64,000 nucleotides of DNA from Alphaproteobacteria bacterium (GCA_017480385.1 JAFVAT010000030.1:29867-93866), one strand, 5' to 3'; counted from the stretch's first letter, positions 1-8,393 are shown. Program-made: numbers and translations. Notes: a model not told the origin generated them from the sequence alone.

Positions 1-1318
1 CCACAGAGGGAGACAGCTTTGATTCAGCCAAAAATATCCAAAACAGCAGCCGCGCGAAAACAAAAGCCAAGCAAAACAGATAGATTGTCAATCCGACTGT
101 TCCCGCCGCGGGAAAGCGTTCGTGCAGCACGGCAAACATATCCAATACAACGCCAGAATTACCGATCTGAGGAAATCCCGCGCAGCTTACAGAAAACAGA
201 AGCATCAGCCAGAATGAAAACGGCAGAGGCTTTTTCAGTCCGCCCATGCGCAGCAGGTCTTCTTCTCCCAGCAAAGCCTGAATTATCGTTCCTGAGCTAA
301 GGATCAATCCCGTCATGGGCGTAATCAAAGCAATATACGCGCAAAAAGCCGCGTCCCGGCCAATCACGCCAAAAACAGCCAGCACAAAGCCAAACTGCCC
401 CATCAGCAGCAAACAAAGCAGCACTTTGATGTTCGTTTGCGCCGCGGCCATTAACAGACCGCCGACCGCCGTTAAAATCCCCCAAACAGTAAAGATGACC
501 CGTACAGTCGCCTCTGTTTCAACAAGCGGAAAGCTTATATACAGCACATAAACGCCCAAACCGCCCAATGCCGCCGGCGCGATAAATGCCAGCGCCGGCA
601 CGGAAATCCCCGCGGTTTGGGTAATCATAATATTTGTGCCGAACAAAAATAGTTTTGCCGAAACGCCCAACAGCAGCAAAACGGCAAAAATAACTGCCTG
701 TCCGCCCTGAAACGCGGAAAACCATTCTCCGATAAACGGCGGAACGAAAAAGGTTCCCGTTTTTTCAACAAGCATATAAAACGCGCAGAACAAAGGAATA
801 TCCGTCAGCGTGTGCCAGATCAAAAAATTAATTCCCGACTGACGGACAGCCTGCTTTTCATGAAAGAGCATCAAAAGCAGATAAGCCAGCATAACCGACA
901 TATCCCACCCAGCAAAAAACTGAAAGATATTTTTAGCGCCGATGCAAATCATTAAAGAAGAAGTCAGTCCCAGCAGAAAAACAACAAATCTGTTCATACG
1001 GGACGGATCCAGGAAATCTCTCACAAACAGCAAACTCATCAAAGTAGAAAAGACAATAAAAACAACCAAAAAAATTTCGGTTGTCCCCAAATACAGCCGC
1101 CAACCGTATTCAACGCCCTCCACTGTTAAAAACGGCATCAGAAAAGCGCTGTACACTTTGCCATGGAAAAAGTTCCGAAACGCCATGGATACGATTTTAA
1201 AAAAGGCCGTGCCGACAGCCGCCGTCCCGATTTCCCAAGCAAAAGTGCGCTTTTTCAAAAAAGCTGATATGAAAATATAGCCGGCGGCGATCAAAGGCAG
1301 AAAAACAGCAAAAATCAT
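1..1318 (-). CDS. nuoL: NADH-quinone oxidoreductase subunit L (NuoL), 3' end outside window
   Basis: Antiporter-like membrane subunit of complex I, last nuo gene visible. About 439 codons are present and the frame stays open through base 1, so the C-terminal part lies outside the window. The ATG at 1318 is 4 bases past the nuoK stop. The protein is almost entirely hydrophobic helices with a recognisable NuoL layout: an FFAGWDMSVMLAYLL segment aligns with the GWEGVGLCSYLL helix (Glu replaced by Asp), and LGVSAKLFLF aligns with the lysine-bearing TM7. The usual GPTPVSALIHAATMV motif is badly degraded (SVPALAFIAPAAL), and its His is gone. Identity rests on hydropathy, gene order and these segments; it could be NuoM-like, but its place after nuoK favours NuoL. 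Confidence 0.8.
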   Translation of the reverse strand, partial: MIFAVFLPLIAAGYIFISAFLKKRTFAWEIGTAAVGTAFFKIVSMAFRNFFHGKVYSAFLMPFLTVEGVEYGWRLYLGTTEIFLVVFIVFSTLMSLLFVRDFLDPSRMNRFVVFLLGLTSSLMICIGAKNIFQFFAGWDMSVMLAYLLLMLFHEKQAVRQSGINFLIWHTLTDIPLFCAFYMLVEKTGTFFVPPFIGEWFSAFQGGQAVIFAVLLLLGVSAKLFLFGTNIMITQTAGISVPALAFIAPAALGGLGVYVLYISFPLVETEATVRVIFTVWGILTAVGGLLMAAAQTNIKVLLCLLLMGQFGFVLAVFGVIGRDAAFCAYIALITPMTGLILSSGTIIQALLGEEDLLRMGGLKKPLPFSFWLMLLFSVSCAGFPQIGNSGVVLDMFAVLHERFPAAGTVGLTIYLFCLAFVFARLLFWIFLAESKLSPSV

Positions 1319-1322
1319 ACGC

Positions 1323-1631
1323 TTATCCCTTCATCATTTCGGCACGATCCGTCATCAGGTGGTCATGTTTTTGAAAATAAAGCAAAAACAGCGCCAAAGA
1401 AGCAACCGTTTGAATTCCGGTTAAGCAAGCGATGAATAATGACAAAATTAACCCGGAGGCCTCATAAAACAAAGCGCTGCCCATTGAAAAATTAAACAGA
1501 GATCCCAGGAAGATCAGCTGCAGAGCCAATAAAATGCGCATTAAATCTCTTCTGTGACGCAGGACGCCCCATAATCCGAAAAACACCAAAAAAGAACTGA
1601 CGGTTAAAATGACGGGAACATCTATACTCAT
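1323..1631 (-). CDS. nuoK: NADH-quinone oxidoreductase subunit K (NuoK), both key Glu replaced by Gln
   Basis: Small three-helix membrane subunit of complex I, 102 aa, the usual length. The ATG at 1631 overlaps the nuoJ stop as ATGA; longer in-frame starts would run into nuoJ. Residues 25-50 (RHRRDLMRILLALQLIFLG) align with the RRNLxxMLxGLExM segment, so the conserved membrane Glu (E36 in E. coli) is Gln38. Residues 68-80 (ACLTGIQTVASLAL) align with LAAAEASIGLAL, so E72 is Gln74. In E. coli these two glutamates are needed for proton translocation. The family call is firm from length, RR motif and position; the functional consequence is inference. Confidence 0.88.
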   Translation of the reverse strand: MSIDVPVILTVSSFLVFFGLWGVLRHRRDLMRILLALQLIFLGSLFNFSMGSALFYEASGLILSLFIACLTGIQTVASLALFLLYFQKHDHLMTDRAEMMKG

Positions 1632-2131
1632 GCGTTTCCTCCGTTTTCTTTTTTCTTTCGGACCAGCAAAGCCGAAATCCCGACCATACAGGACAAAACC
1701 AATGCGGCGAAAATAACAACGCAAAGTCCGTAATCCGCATATAAAATATTTCCTAATACAGGCAAAGAAAAATCAGGCGCGGATTTTTTGATCGGCCATT
1801 GTGGCTTAAAAAACAAATAAGCCGTCTGCAGACACAGCAATACAAAAAAGGTCAAAGAAGTTACAGACGCCTTTTGCGGCACAGTCTTTTGAAGCTGATG
1901 AAAATCGAACACGATTAAAGCAAACATTAAAAAGACAAGCATAGAGGCCGCTGTCATGGACAACAAAGCGAAGCTGACAAACTTGGCGTTTAATCCGGCC
2001 AGAATCCCGGCCACGGCAACAACAGCCTGTACCTGGCAAAAAGCGGCATATAAAATAGGCCTGACTGTCACTGACAAAAAAGCGGCCGTTAAAACCAATG
2101 CGGCAAAAATATAAAACTCAACGGCGTACAT
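1628..2131 (-). CDS. nuoJ: NADH-quinone oxidoreductase subunit J (NuoJ), altered TMH3
   Basis: Five-helix membrane subunit of complex I, 167 aa. The N-terminal FYIFAALVLTAAFLSVTVRP matches the family start. The third helix, normally containing VYxGAxMVLF, reads SMTAASMLVFLMF (residues 58-70), so the conserved Tyr is Thr60 and the Gly is Ala62. The preceding GAEF/GAYF element is NAKF, with Lys at residue 50. It lies between nuoI (14-base overlap) and nuoK (4-base overlap), which implies translational coupling. Identity relies on position and general pattern, because the sequence is clearly divergent. Confidence 0.82.
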   Translation of the reverse strand: MYAVEFYIFAALVLTAAFLSVTVRPILYAAFCQVQAVVAVAGILAGLNAKFVSFALLSMTAASMLVFLMFALIVFDFHQLQKTVPQKASVTSLTFFVLLCLQTAYLFFKPQWPIKKSAPDFSLPVLGNILYADYGLCVVIFAALVLSCMVGISALLVRKKKENGGNA

Positions 2132-2471
2132 ACTCTTTTATTCCTTTAAAACTCAGCGCCTTTTCGGGGCAGGCTTCCGTACACAATCCGCAGGACACAC
2201 ACTGTGCCTCATTCAGGCGCAGTTCTGCCGTTCGCTTTGTTTCCTCACATGACTTCGTTTGTACGCTGATCGCCTGCGTCGGACAGAGGCTGACACATAA
2301 ACGGCACCCGACACACCTTTCGGGAATCAGAACCGGCGTACGGGAAGCAAATGAAACAGAATATGAAACTTTCCGCGCCGCACCGAAGCCCAAGACATAA
2401 CGCAAAGAAATGAACAGGCTGCGCAAGATATCGGAAAAACAAAAAATTTTGATTTTTTTCCTGAAGTTCAT
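2118..2471 (-). CDS. nuoI: NADH-quinone oxidoreductase subunit I (NuoI), two 4Fe-4S clusters
   Basis: Peripheral-arm ferredoxin subunit that relays electrons through two tetranuclear Fe-S clusters. Both motifs are intact: CVGCRLCVSLCP and CVSCGLCTEACP. The start is the ATG at 2471, which shares one base with the nuoH stop; a 24-residue longer reading exists inside nuoH but is less likely. At 117 aa it is shorter than most NuoI (about 160), mainly through a clipped N-terminal region. It is the only subunit of the membrane-proximal module here whose cofactor motifs are fully orthodox. Confidence 0.9.
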   Translation of the reverse strand: MNFRKKIKIFCFSDILRSLFISLRYVLGFGAARKVSYSVSFASRTPVLIPERCVGCRLCVSLCPTQAISVQTKSCEETKRTAELRLNEAQCVSCGLCTEACPEKALSFKGIKEYVRR

Positions 2472-3478
2472 CAGACGCCCTCCTGCATAAAACACAAAAC
2501 GCCAGCAGTCAGCGTCAGCCATATTAATGCAAACGGCAAACAAAGCTTAAAGCTGACGTTCATCACTTTATCCGTTCGCCAGCTGGGCAATGCGCAGCGC
2601 ATTAACGTCAGGACAAACATCAAAAAAGCGGTTTTTAAAACCAGCCAAACAGACGGCGACAGAAAATCTTCGTCAAACAAGGGCATGGTTCCGCCCAAAA
2701 ACAAAACGCTGCCGACAACGGAACACAACAGCAGCAAAATATTTTCCGCCATTAAAAACAAAGCGTACAAAGCGCCGCTGTATTCCGCATAAATGCCGCC
2801 GGCCAGCTCCCGTTCCGACTTCGGAGCCCCGAACGGCGCCCATGCCAGCATCATGCCTGAAGCCAGCAAGTACAAAACAAACATCGGAAAATGCGGCACG
2901 ATAAACCATAAATGCCTTTGAGCAGACATAATAGACGGCAAATCCGATCCGCCCGCCGTCATTAAAATCGTCACAACGACAACAGCCAAAAGCGGCTGAC
3001 ACGCCAAGGACTGAGCGATTAACCGCACCGCGCCGAAAAATCCGTAGCGCGATGCGCTGCTCCACCCGCCGGCAATAAAGGCATAAACGCCGCAGGACGA
3101 AACAAAAAGAAAATACAGCAGACTAAAATCCTGATGCAGATTGCCCGCGCCAAACGGCATAAAAAAGAAAAAGAACAGAGCAAACACCAAAGCGAATAAA
3201 GGGGCCGCCCTGAATAAAATTTTTTGAGCCGCATCAGGAACGGCGGGCTGTTTCAGCATTAAAGCACACATGCGGCAAAACAAACGTTTGACGGACAGGG
3301 CTCTGCGCATTTCTAATCTTGCCCGCAAGACTTCCTGCCCCCAATTTGCCAAAAAACCGAAGACAAGAATAAATATAAAAAAGATAAAAGCATGCAGCAG
3401 CATACTGCCAACCGGTGCCAAATCATGCAGAAAAGGTTTAATCTCCGTTTGAAGCAGCGCTTTGAGAAATTCTGTCAT
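2471..3478 (-). CDS. nuoH: NADH-quinone oxidoreductase subunit H (NuoH), charged residues lost
   Basis: Membrane subunit that roofs the quinone tunnel, 335 aa, about eight hydrophobic helices. Family landmarks remain: AGGWSSASRYGFFGAVRLIAQ and EYSG (Glu232). Other landmarks are changed: the AQxxSYE helix reads AQSLACQ, so the conserved Glu is Gln161. The loop normally like RAPFDLPEAESEL reads WAPFGAPKSEREL, so Asp becomes Gly217 and Glu becomes Lys220. The GPNR element after the first helix is absent. It starts 1 base after the nuoG stop and overlaps nuoI by one base. The call is solid from order and remaining motifs, but the protein is very divergent. Confidence 0.87.
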   Translation of the reverse strand: MTEFLKALLQTEIKPFLHDLAPVGSMLLHAFIFFIFILVFGFLANWGQEVLRARLEMRRALSVKRLFCRMCALMLKQPAVPDAAQKILFRAAPLFALVFALFFFFFMPFGAGNLHQDFSLLYFLFVSSCGVYAFIAGGWSSASRYGFFGAVRLIAQSLACQPLLAVVVVTILMTAGGSDLPSIMSAQRHLWFIVPHFPMFVLYLLASGMMLAWAPFGAPKSERELAGGIYAEYSGALYALFLMAENILLLLCSVVGSVLFLGGTMPLFDEDFLSPSVWLVLKTAFLMFVLTLMRCALPSWRTDKVMNVSFKLCLPFALIWLTLTAGVLCFMQEGV

Positions 3479-3479
3479 G

Positions 3480-5426
3480 TTATCGGCTCCTCCAACGCAG
3501 CATTTGAGCGCGTTCAGACTGACGGCTCAATTCATCATCAAACAGCTCGCAAACAACACTGACCGGCGTATCCAACAGCGTTCCCGGCGCTCCGAAAGGT
3601 ATGTTTTCCGCCGCATGAATTTTATCGCGCTCATAAAAAATGACGCTTTTGCCCGCCAAACAATCACGAATGCCGTCTAAATCATTATACGGCAGCGGGG
3701 CCGTTCCCAAATATTCGGACAAAGCCCTTAAAATTTTCCAATCTTCATGAGCCAAACCGAACGGCGGCAGGACAACAGCCGTACTTTGCGCCCGCCCCTC
3801 TGCATTCACATATGTCGCCTGCTTTTCCGTAAAAGCCAGTCCCGGCAATACAACATCAGCGCTCTGCGCCGCCTCTGAGGCATAAATCCCCTGATAAACG
3901 ACAAATGTATTCGGAAAATCCACATGCCTGAATTTATCTTCATTCAGCAAATACACAAAATCCGCGCCACCGTTTCTGATCTTTGAACGAACAGGCGTCT
4001 CGCTGATCAATCCGAGCTCCAAAGCCCCTAAAACCGTCGTTTTGTCGATCAGAAAATTATATCCGTTCCAATCATCGCGAATAACATTGTAAGATACGCA
4101 GATACGGGACACCAAATCCAAAACAGCCGCCGCGTCCGGCCTTAACATCACAGACGCCCCCACAATGATCATCGGCTTTTTGGCCTGACGAAGCAGCGAT
4201 GCGCCGTGCCCGGCACCATTCAAAATATCCTCAAGGATCAACGGCGTTTGAGACAGCATTTCGTAAGGCAGATCAGCGTCCTGCCTGCGTCCGACAAATC
4301 CCATCGGCAAAGACTTTTGACATAAATGCCAGCCGACCGCGGGCGCCTGCGCGTTCACCGCCGCACCGACAGACAGGACAGCGTCCGCCTCTTCAATACG
4401 GGAAAAGGGCGTATTGAACAAATGCGATTGCCGGCTATGCAAATCAAAATACATTTCTTCGGCAGGACGCGCATCAATCGCTTTTGCCCCTTTTAGGGTA
4501 AACAAATCACTTAACGCCAGCATAGACTCGCAATCGGCATAGTCACCGATCAATCCGGTCATTCTGTCTGCCGAAACCGCTTTTATCTTTGCGGCAACAG
4601 CTGTCAAAGCCTCATTCCATGAACATTCTTTCAGCTGCCCGTCAACGCGCATATAAGGGCGGTCAAGGCGGTTAAAACGCAGTCCGTCCAAACAAAAACG
4701 CGCCTTGTCCGAAATCAGCCCGTCCGGATCCGCCGGAACGACGCGCATAATCTGACCATGAGCCGTATCAATATTAATTTTCGTGCCGACGCCGTCTGTA
4801 ACATCAATGCTTTGAACGCGCTGCAGTTCCCATGGACGCCACAGCTCTGTTTCCGAAGCGTCCGACAATGCGGCGGCAGGGCATTTATCAATCAGCGTTG
4901 CGGACAATGAAAACGGCGGACAGGAAGAAGGCGGCATCGTTTCATCATTATTTACGCCGGCCTTTTTCAAAAAGGAAACGCATCGACCGCATTTTATACA
5001 TTTTTCTTCGGCACAATCGATCCAATCCAATAGCTTTCTTTTGCGAACAGGCTTTTTATTCGGATCAAAATCGAGCCGATACCGAATACAAATTTGCTGA
5101 ATAACGCAGTCGCCAGCTTTCGGGCAAACGGTACAGTCGGCAGGGTGACCGGAAAAAAGCTGTTCAGCCCGAACTTTAACAGCCGTACGAACCCGAAGCG
5201 TATTTGTTAAAACGCGCAGTCCGGCCCGCGCCGGCGTTTGGCAGGCCAAAACCAGATCCGGACTGCCTTCTGTTTCGATCAAACATAATCCGCAGTTTCC
5301 GTTTGTTTCCAGCAGCGGATCCGAACACAAATGCGTTATGGCGATCCCCGCTGCCAAAGCAGCCTGCAAAACGGTTTGGCCCTCTTCAAAGGAAACGGCC
5401 ATCTCATCTATCCAAAATTCGGTCAT
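3480..5426 (-). CDS. nuoG: NADH-quinone oxidoreductase subunit G (NuoG)
   Basis: Large Fe-S subunit of the peripheral arm, 648 aa. An N-terminal 2Fe-2S ferredoxin domain carries Cys34, Cys45, Cys48 and Cys62. It is followed by the HxxxCxxCxxxxxC site (His94, Cys98, Cys101, Cys107) and a CxxCxxC group with a distant Cys for the next 4Fe-4S cluster. The rest is a molybdopterin-oxidoreductase-like fold without an obvious cofactor site, as in the family. It overlaps nuoD by 4 bases. nuoE and nuoF, which normally sit between nuoD and nuoG and deliver electrons from NADH to this subunit, are missing, so NuoG may accept electrons from another donor or from distantly encoded partners. Confidence 0.92.
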   Translation of the reverse strand: MTEFWIDEMAVSFEEGQTVLQAALAAGIAITHLCSDPLLETNGNCGLCLIETEGSPDLVLACQTPARAGLRVLTNTLRVRTAVKVRAEQLFSGHPADCTVCPKAGDCVIQQICIRYRLDFDPNKKPVRKRKLLDWIDCAEEKCIKCGRCVSFLKKAGVNNDETMPPSSCPPFSLSATLIDKCPAAALSDASETELWRPWELQRVQSIDVTDGVGTKINIDTAHGQIMRVVPADPDGLISDKARFCLDGLRFNRLDRPYMRVDGQLKECSWNEALTAVAAKIKAVSADRMTGLIGDYADCESMLALSDLFTLKGAKAIDARPAEEMYFDLHSRQSHLFNTPFSRIEEADAVLSVGAAVNAQAPAVGWHLCQKSLPMGFVGRRQDADLPYEMLSQTPLILEDILNGAGHGASLLRQAKKPMIIVGASVMLRPDAAAVLDLVSRICVSYNVIRDDWNGYNFLIDKTTVLGALELGLISETPVRSKIRNGGADFVYLLNEDKFRHVDFPNTFVVYQGIYASEAAQSADVVLPGLAFTEKQATYVNAEGRAQSTAVVLPPFGLAHEDWKILRALSEYLGTAPLPYNDLDGIRDCLAGKSVIFYERDKIHAAENIPFGAPGTLLDTPVSVVCELFDDELSRQSERAQMLRWRSR

Positions 5427-6583
5427 CGGTCCGTCTCCGTCGTAATGATGTTTAACGAAGCGACAATCACACGGACATCAGCCAGATCACAATCCTCCGT
5501 CAAAGCGTCCAAAGCCTGCATCACGGGAAAACCGGCTGAACGGAAATGGCACCTGTAGGGCCGTTCGCCGCCGTCGGAAACCAAGAAAACGCCAAATTCG
5601 CCCAAAGGAGATTCCACTGCCGAATAGACCTCTCCCGCAGGCAGCGCGATGCCCCGGCCATATAATTCAAAATGCCGGCTCAGCTGTGTCAGAACTTCCG
5701 TCTGCCGCGTTGTAAAATCGGCCAGAATTACATCGCCTTCCGGCATTTTTTCCAGCAGCTGACGGATCATTGACATGGACTGATAAATCTCAAAAATCCT
5801 CAGCAAATAACGGGCATAACAATCCCCGTCCGTTTTTAAGGGAATATCAAAAGAAACTTCATTGTATGCGTCATACGGTTCAGCCGCGCGCAAGTCCCAT
5901 TTTACGCCGCTTGCCCGCAGATTAACGCCAGAAAAACCGGCTGCCGCAGCCAAAGAGGCATCTATATGGCCTATTCCAACCGTTCTGGATTTAAAAATTC
6001 TGTTTTCCGTCAGCAATCCTTCAATATCGGATAATATCGGCGGCAATTCTTTGGATAGCCAAGCAAACAAATGATCCGCCGTTTCTAGTTCGGAATCATT
6101 TCTGACACCGCCAGGGCGGATATAAACACTGACCGGACAGCCCGCGCAGATTTCGCTGATTAACGCGCTGATCCGTTCAGAAGCCCTGTTGACAAGCGGA
6201 TAAACAATATCCGTTCCTGTTTCGGAAGCCAGATTGGCCGTCGCCCTCAGATGCGATAAAATCCGTCCCATTTCCGCCAAAATAACACGAATATAAGCGG
6301 CGCGTTCCGGAACGGTTATCCCCAGAAGTTTTTCGACTGCCAAAACAAACGCGTACGCACATGAAAAAGGAGCGGAACGGTTCAGCTTGTCCGTATAAAC
6401 CAACCCCTGAAGCACTGTTGCCTCTTCCATGCATTTTTCTATGCCGCGGTGAGAAAAACCGATATGCGGATCAATCCGGCGCACCGTTTCGCCGTCCAAT
6501 CGGGCCACTAAACGTCCCATGCCAATGCCGACGGCAGGAAACGGAGCAATATTCATAAAGTAACTGTCTTCAAATATCGTCAT
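5423..6583 (-). CDS. nuoD: NADH-quinone oxidoreductase subunit D (NuoD), quinone-site residues replaced
   Basis: 49-kDa-type subunit that with NuoB forms the quinone reduction site, 386 aa. The start is the ATG at 6583, overlapping the nuoC stop as ATGA. Family features: LDGETVRRIDPHIGFSHRGIEK, YIRPGGVR and the C-terminal end LADVRVIVASLNIITTETDR. The N-terminal GPQHPAAHG signature is replaced by APFPAVGIG (residues 13-21), putting Pro16 and Ile20 at the two His positions. The Tyr of the RLDY motif is Arg69 (DKLNR). No CxxC pairs for Ni-Fe are present at either end, so it is not a hydrogenase. The family call is firm; the altered active site is unusual. Confidence 0.9.
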   Translation of the reverse strand: MTIFEDSYFMNIAPFPAVGIGMGRLVARLDGETVRRIDPHIGFSHRGIEKCMEEATVLQGLVYTDKLNRSAPFSCAYAFVLAVEKLLGITVPERAAYIRVILAEMGRILSHLRATANLASETGTDIVYPLVNRASERISALISEICAGCPVSVYIRPGGVRNDSELETADHLFAWLSKELPPILSDIEGLLTENRIFKSRTVGIGHIDASLAAAAGFSGVNLRASGVKWDLRAAEPYDAYNEVSFDIPLKTDGDCYARYLLRIFEIYQSMSMIRQLLEKMPEGDVILADFTTRQTEVLTQLSRHFELYGRGIALPAGEVYSAVESPLGEFGVFLVSDGGERPYRCHFRSAGFPVMQALDALTEDCDLADVRVIVASLNIITTETDR

Positions 6584-7155
6584 GACATTTTCCGATCCAA
6601 TCGAACGTCCGACTCCTTTTCCGGTTTGGCACAAGGAACATAAACGCATTGTCCTTTTGCCTGATCATAGACCAGCCGAACTTTGCCTGCCGCCGGAAAA
6701 GTTTTGCGCAGCGGAAAAAAGAACGTTTCATCTTGTGTTAGCAGCCGCCGCAAATCCGGGTGACCTTCAAAAGAAACGCCAAACATTTCCCGTATTTCCC
6801 TTTCATACCATGCCGCATTCGCGAACACGGCCGTAACGGAAGACACAGGAACATCTTCCTGCGTTGCCAATTTGATCCGCAGGCGACGGCCCATCATAGG
6901 ACTGAGCAGATGATAAACCAAAGAAAAACAGTCCGCTCTGTCAGGGTAATGAACACACGTTATATCGGTCAGCTGTGTAAACCGGCACACGGGATCGTCC
7001 CGCAAAAACTGCAAGATCCGAAGCAACGCCGCACGCAAAACAGTTAATGTCAGCATGCCTGAAACAACGGCTTGTTCGGGAATATCCTGTCTGGCAAAAT
7101 GCAGCCGGATAAACTGCCCGAACTCCTCCTGTGTTTTATATGCAGCAGCCTCCAT
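6580..7155 (-). CDS. nuoC: NADH-quinone oxidoreductase subunit C (NuoC)
   Basis: 30-kDa subunit of the peripheral arm, 191 aa, encoded separately from NuoD. The diagnostic stretch is intact near residues 130-170: AWYEREIREMFGVSFEGHP, then DLRRLL and PLRKTFP. It has no cofactor. Its start lies 1 base after the nuoB stop and its end overlaps nuoD by 4 bases. Of the subunits here it is among the least altered. Confidence 0.92.
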   Translation of the reverse strand: MEAAAYKTQEEFGQFIRLHFARQDIPEQAVVSGMLTLTVLRAALLRILQFLRDDPVCRFTQLTDITCVHYPDRADCFSLVYHLLSPMMGRRLRIKLATQEDVPVSSVTAVFANAAWYEREIREMFGVSFEGHPDLRRLLTQDETFFFPLRKTFPAAGKVRLVYDQAKGQCVYVPCAKPEKESDVRLDRKMS

Positions 7156-7156
7156 T

Positions 7157-7621
7157 TTACACGTTCCTTATTTTATCGCGGATCACCCGGCGCAAAGCCC
7201 GTATACCTTCTGTCATTTCCTTTGCCCCCGGCGGACAGCCGGGAATAAAGACATCTACCGGCACAATGTCGGCGACATCGGCGACCGCATAAGAATGAGC
7301 AAACAGCCCTTTGTTAACAGCGCACGTCCCCATGGCAATAACGTATTTCGGCGACGGCATTTGATCATAAATCCGCCGCAGCACAAAGGCCGCCTTATTG
7401 CTTAAAGCGCCGCTGACGACCAACACATCTGCGTGATGCGGATTAAAAACGGGGGCAACGCCGACCTGCTGCAACTGTCCGAAGCAGGAGCAGCACCCCA
7501 TTGAAACAGGCATGGCCGCAGCAGCATTTTCCTGAACCCATGCGGCAAAAACCCTCAGTGTTATGGCAGCAAAGCCCTGCTGGCGCATTTGGTCCAGCCA
7601 GTCGATTTCTTTTATTTCCAT
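7157..7621 (-). CDS. nuoB: NADH-quinone oxidoreductase subunit B (NuoB), N2 cluster subunit
   Basis: PSST subunit holding the terminal Fe-S cluster N2 next to the quinone site, 154 aa. The four expected cysteines can be placed: a tandem pair in MGCCSCFGQ, one in AMGTCAVNKG and one in FIPGCPPG. The usual CCxxEM context and the following RFGAEVxRxSPRQ segment are replaced (VGVAPVFNPHHADVLVVSG). It overlaps nuoA by 10 bases. The cluster is therefore probably retained while the quinone-facing surroundings are changed, matching the NuoD changes. Confidence 0.9.
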   Translation of the reverse strand: MEIKEIDWLDQMRQQGFAAITLRVFAAWVQENAAAAMPVSMGCCSCFGQLQQVGVAPVFNPHHADVLVVSGALSNKAAFVLRRIYDQMPSPKYVIAMGTCAVNKGLFAHSYAVADVADIVPVDVFIPGCPPGAKEMTEGIRALRRVIRDKIRNV

Positions 7622-7989
7622 TCCAGGGCTCCCTTTTTATATTCATACAAATATCCGACGCCCCAAAATACAAGAACAACCAATGCGGCTAAAATTCCTT
7701 CCTGCATTGACAGGCTTAAAGACATCGCCCACGGCAGCAACAGCAGCAATTCGGCATTGAACAGCACGAACAGCAAAGCGATAAAAGAAAACCGCATCGA
7801 AAAACTGGTTGTGACAGGAGACAAAATATAGAATCCGCCCGCATATCCGTCGTTTTTAACCTCTTCTTTCCGCGGCCCCAAAAGCTTGCGGCTGAGAAAA
7901 GCGGCAAACTTGACCATTCCCGCCGTTGCCAGCAGAGTCGTCAGGAAAAAAATCAAAAAATAGAAATAAGCGTGCGTTATGTTTTCCAT
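7612..7989 (-). CDS. nuoA: NADH-quinone oxidoreductase subunit A (NuoA)
   Basis: Three-helix membrane subunit, 125 aa, first gene of the nuo set. MRFSFIALLFVLFNAELLLLLPWA matches the RFxxxALLFxIFDVExxFLxPWA helix, but the conserved Asp is Asn78 (FNAE). The loop motif PYECG that carries a conserved Cys is NDGYAGG here. It starts 62 bases downstream of an unknown gene on the same strand; no clear promoter was seen in the gap, so nuo may be read from upstream genes. Confidence 0.88.
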   Translation of the reverse strand: MENITHAYFYFLIFFLTTLLATAGMVKFAAFLSRKLLGPRKEEVKNDGYAGGFYILSPVTTSFSMRFSFIALLFVLFNAELLLLLPWAMSLSLSMQEGILAALVVLVFWGVGYLYEYKKGALEWK

Positions 7990-8051
7990 AAAATATGGTT
8001 TACCTCAAACGCGCTTTCAGATCAATGAATATAGAAAAAATCAGACCGATT

Positions 8052-8393
8052 TTACTGCGGCAGAGCCGGCAGGTTTTCCGGGGACAAAGGCAACTTCTTT
8101 ACAAAACGCACGGGCACTTCATATTCACGCATCAGCTCGCCGCCTTCAAATTCAACGATCAGGACAGATTCCGCCTTTGACAGCGGCGTGCGTGCGTCCG
8201 GGTGAATAAAATCCAATGTGATTGAAAAACCATGCTGACGGTATAGCAAAGCATGCTTGCCGCCGTCATACACAATTTGGGGATTATCCGGTTCTCCGGC
8301 CCGCGCACGAATCGAAATCAGCAGATCTCCGGCTCCGTTTTGCAGAATATCATAAAAACCCTCTTGTTCAGGACCCATTTGTTTTTCAGCCAT
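8052..8393 (-). CDS. hypothetical protein, 113 aa
   Basis: I do not recognise this protein. It is 113 aa, soluble, without a signal peptide or membrane segment, rich in charged residues and predicted by eye to be mostly beta strands (SITLDFIHPD, SVLIVEFEGG, YEVPVRFVKK). It is 12 bases downstream of the 142-aa gene and 62 bases upstream of nuoA on the same strand, so it belongs to a putative three-gene unit with the helicase-like gene. The regular spacing supports a real gene; the function is unknown. Confidence 0.65.
   Translation of the reverse strand: MAEKQMGPEQEGFYDILQNGAGDLLISIRARAGEPDNPQIVYDGGKHALLYRQHGFSITLDFIHPDARTPLSKAESVLIVEFEGGELMREYEVPVRFVKKLPLSPENLPALPQ

Noticed and set aside
4199..5558. 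Plus-strand frames inside nuoG and nuoD
   Set aside because: Arg/Pro/Ser-rich antisense shadows of well-supported genes.
5423..7621. NuoB/NuoD read as a membrane-bound [NiFe] hydrogenase
   Set aside because: NuoD has no CxxC pair at either end, and nuoA, nuoC, nuoJ and nuoK are all present, which marks complex I.
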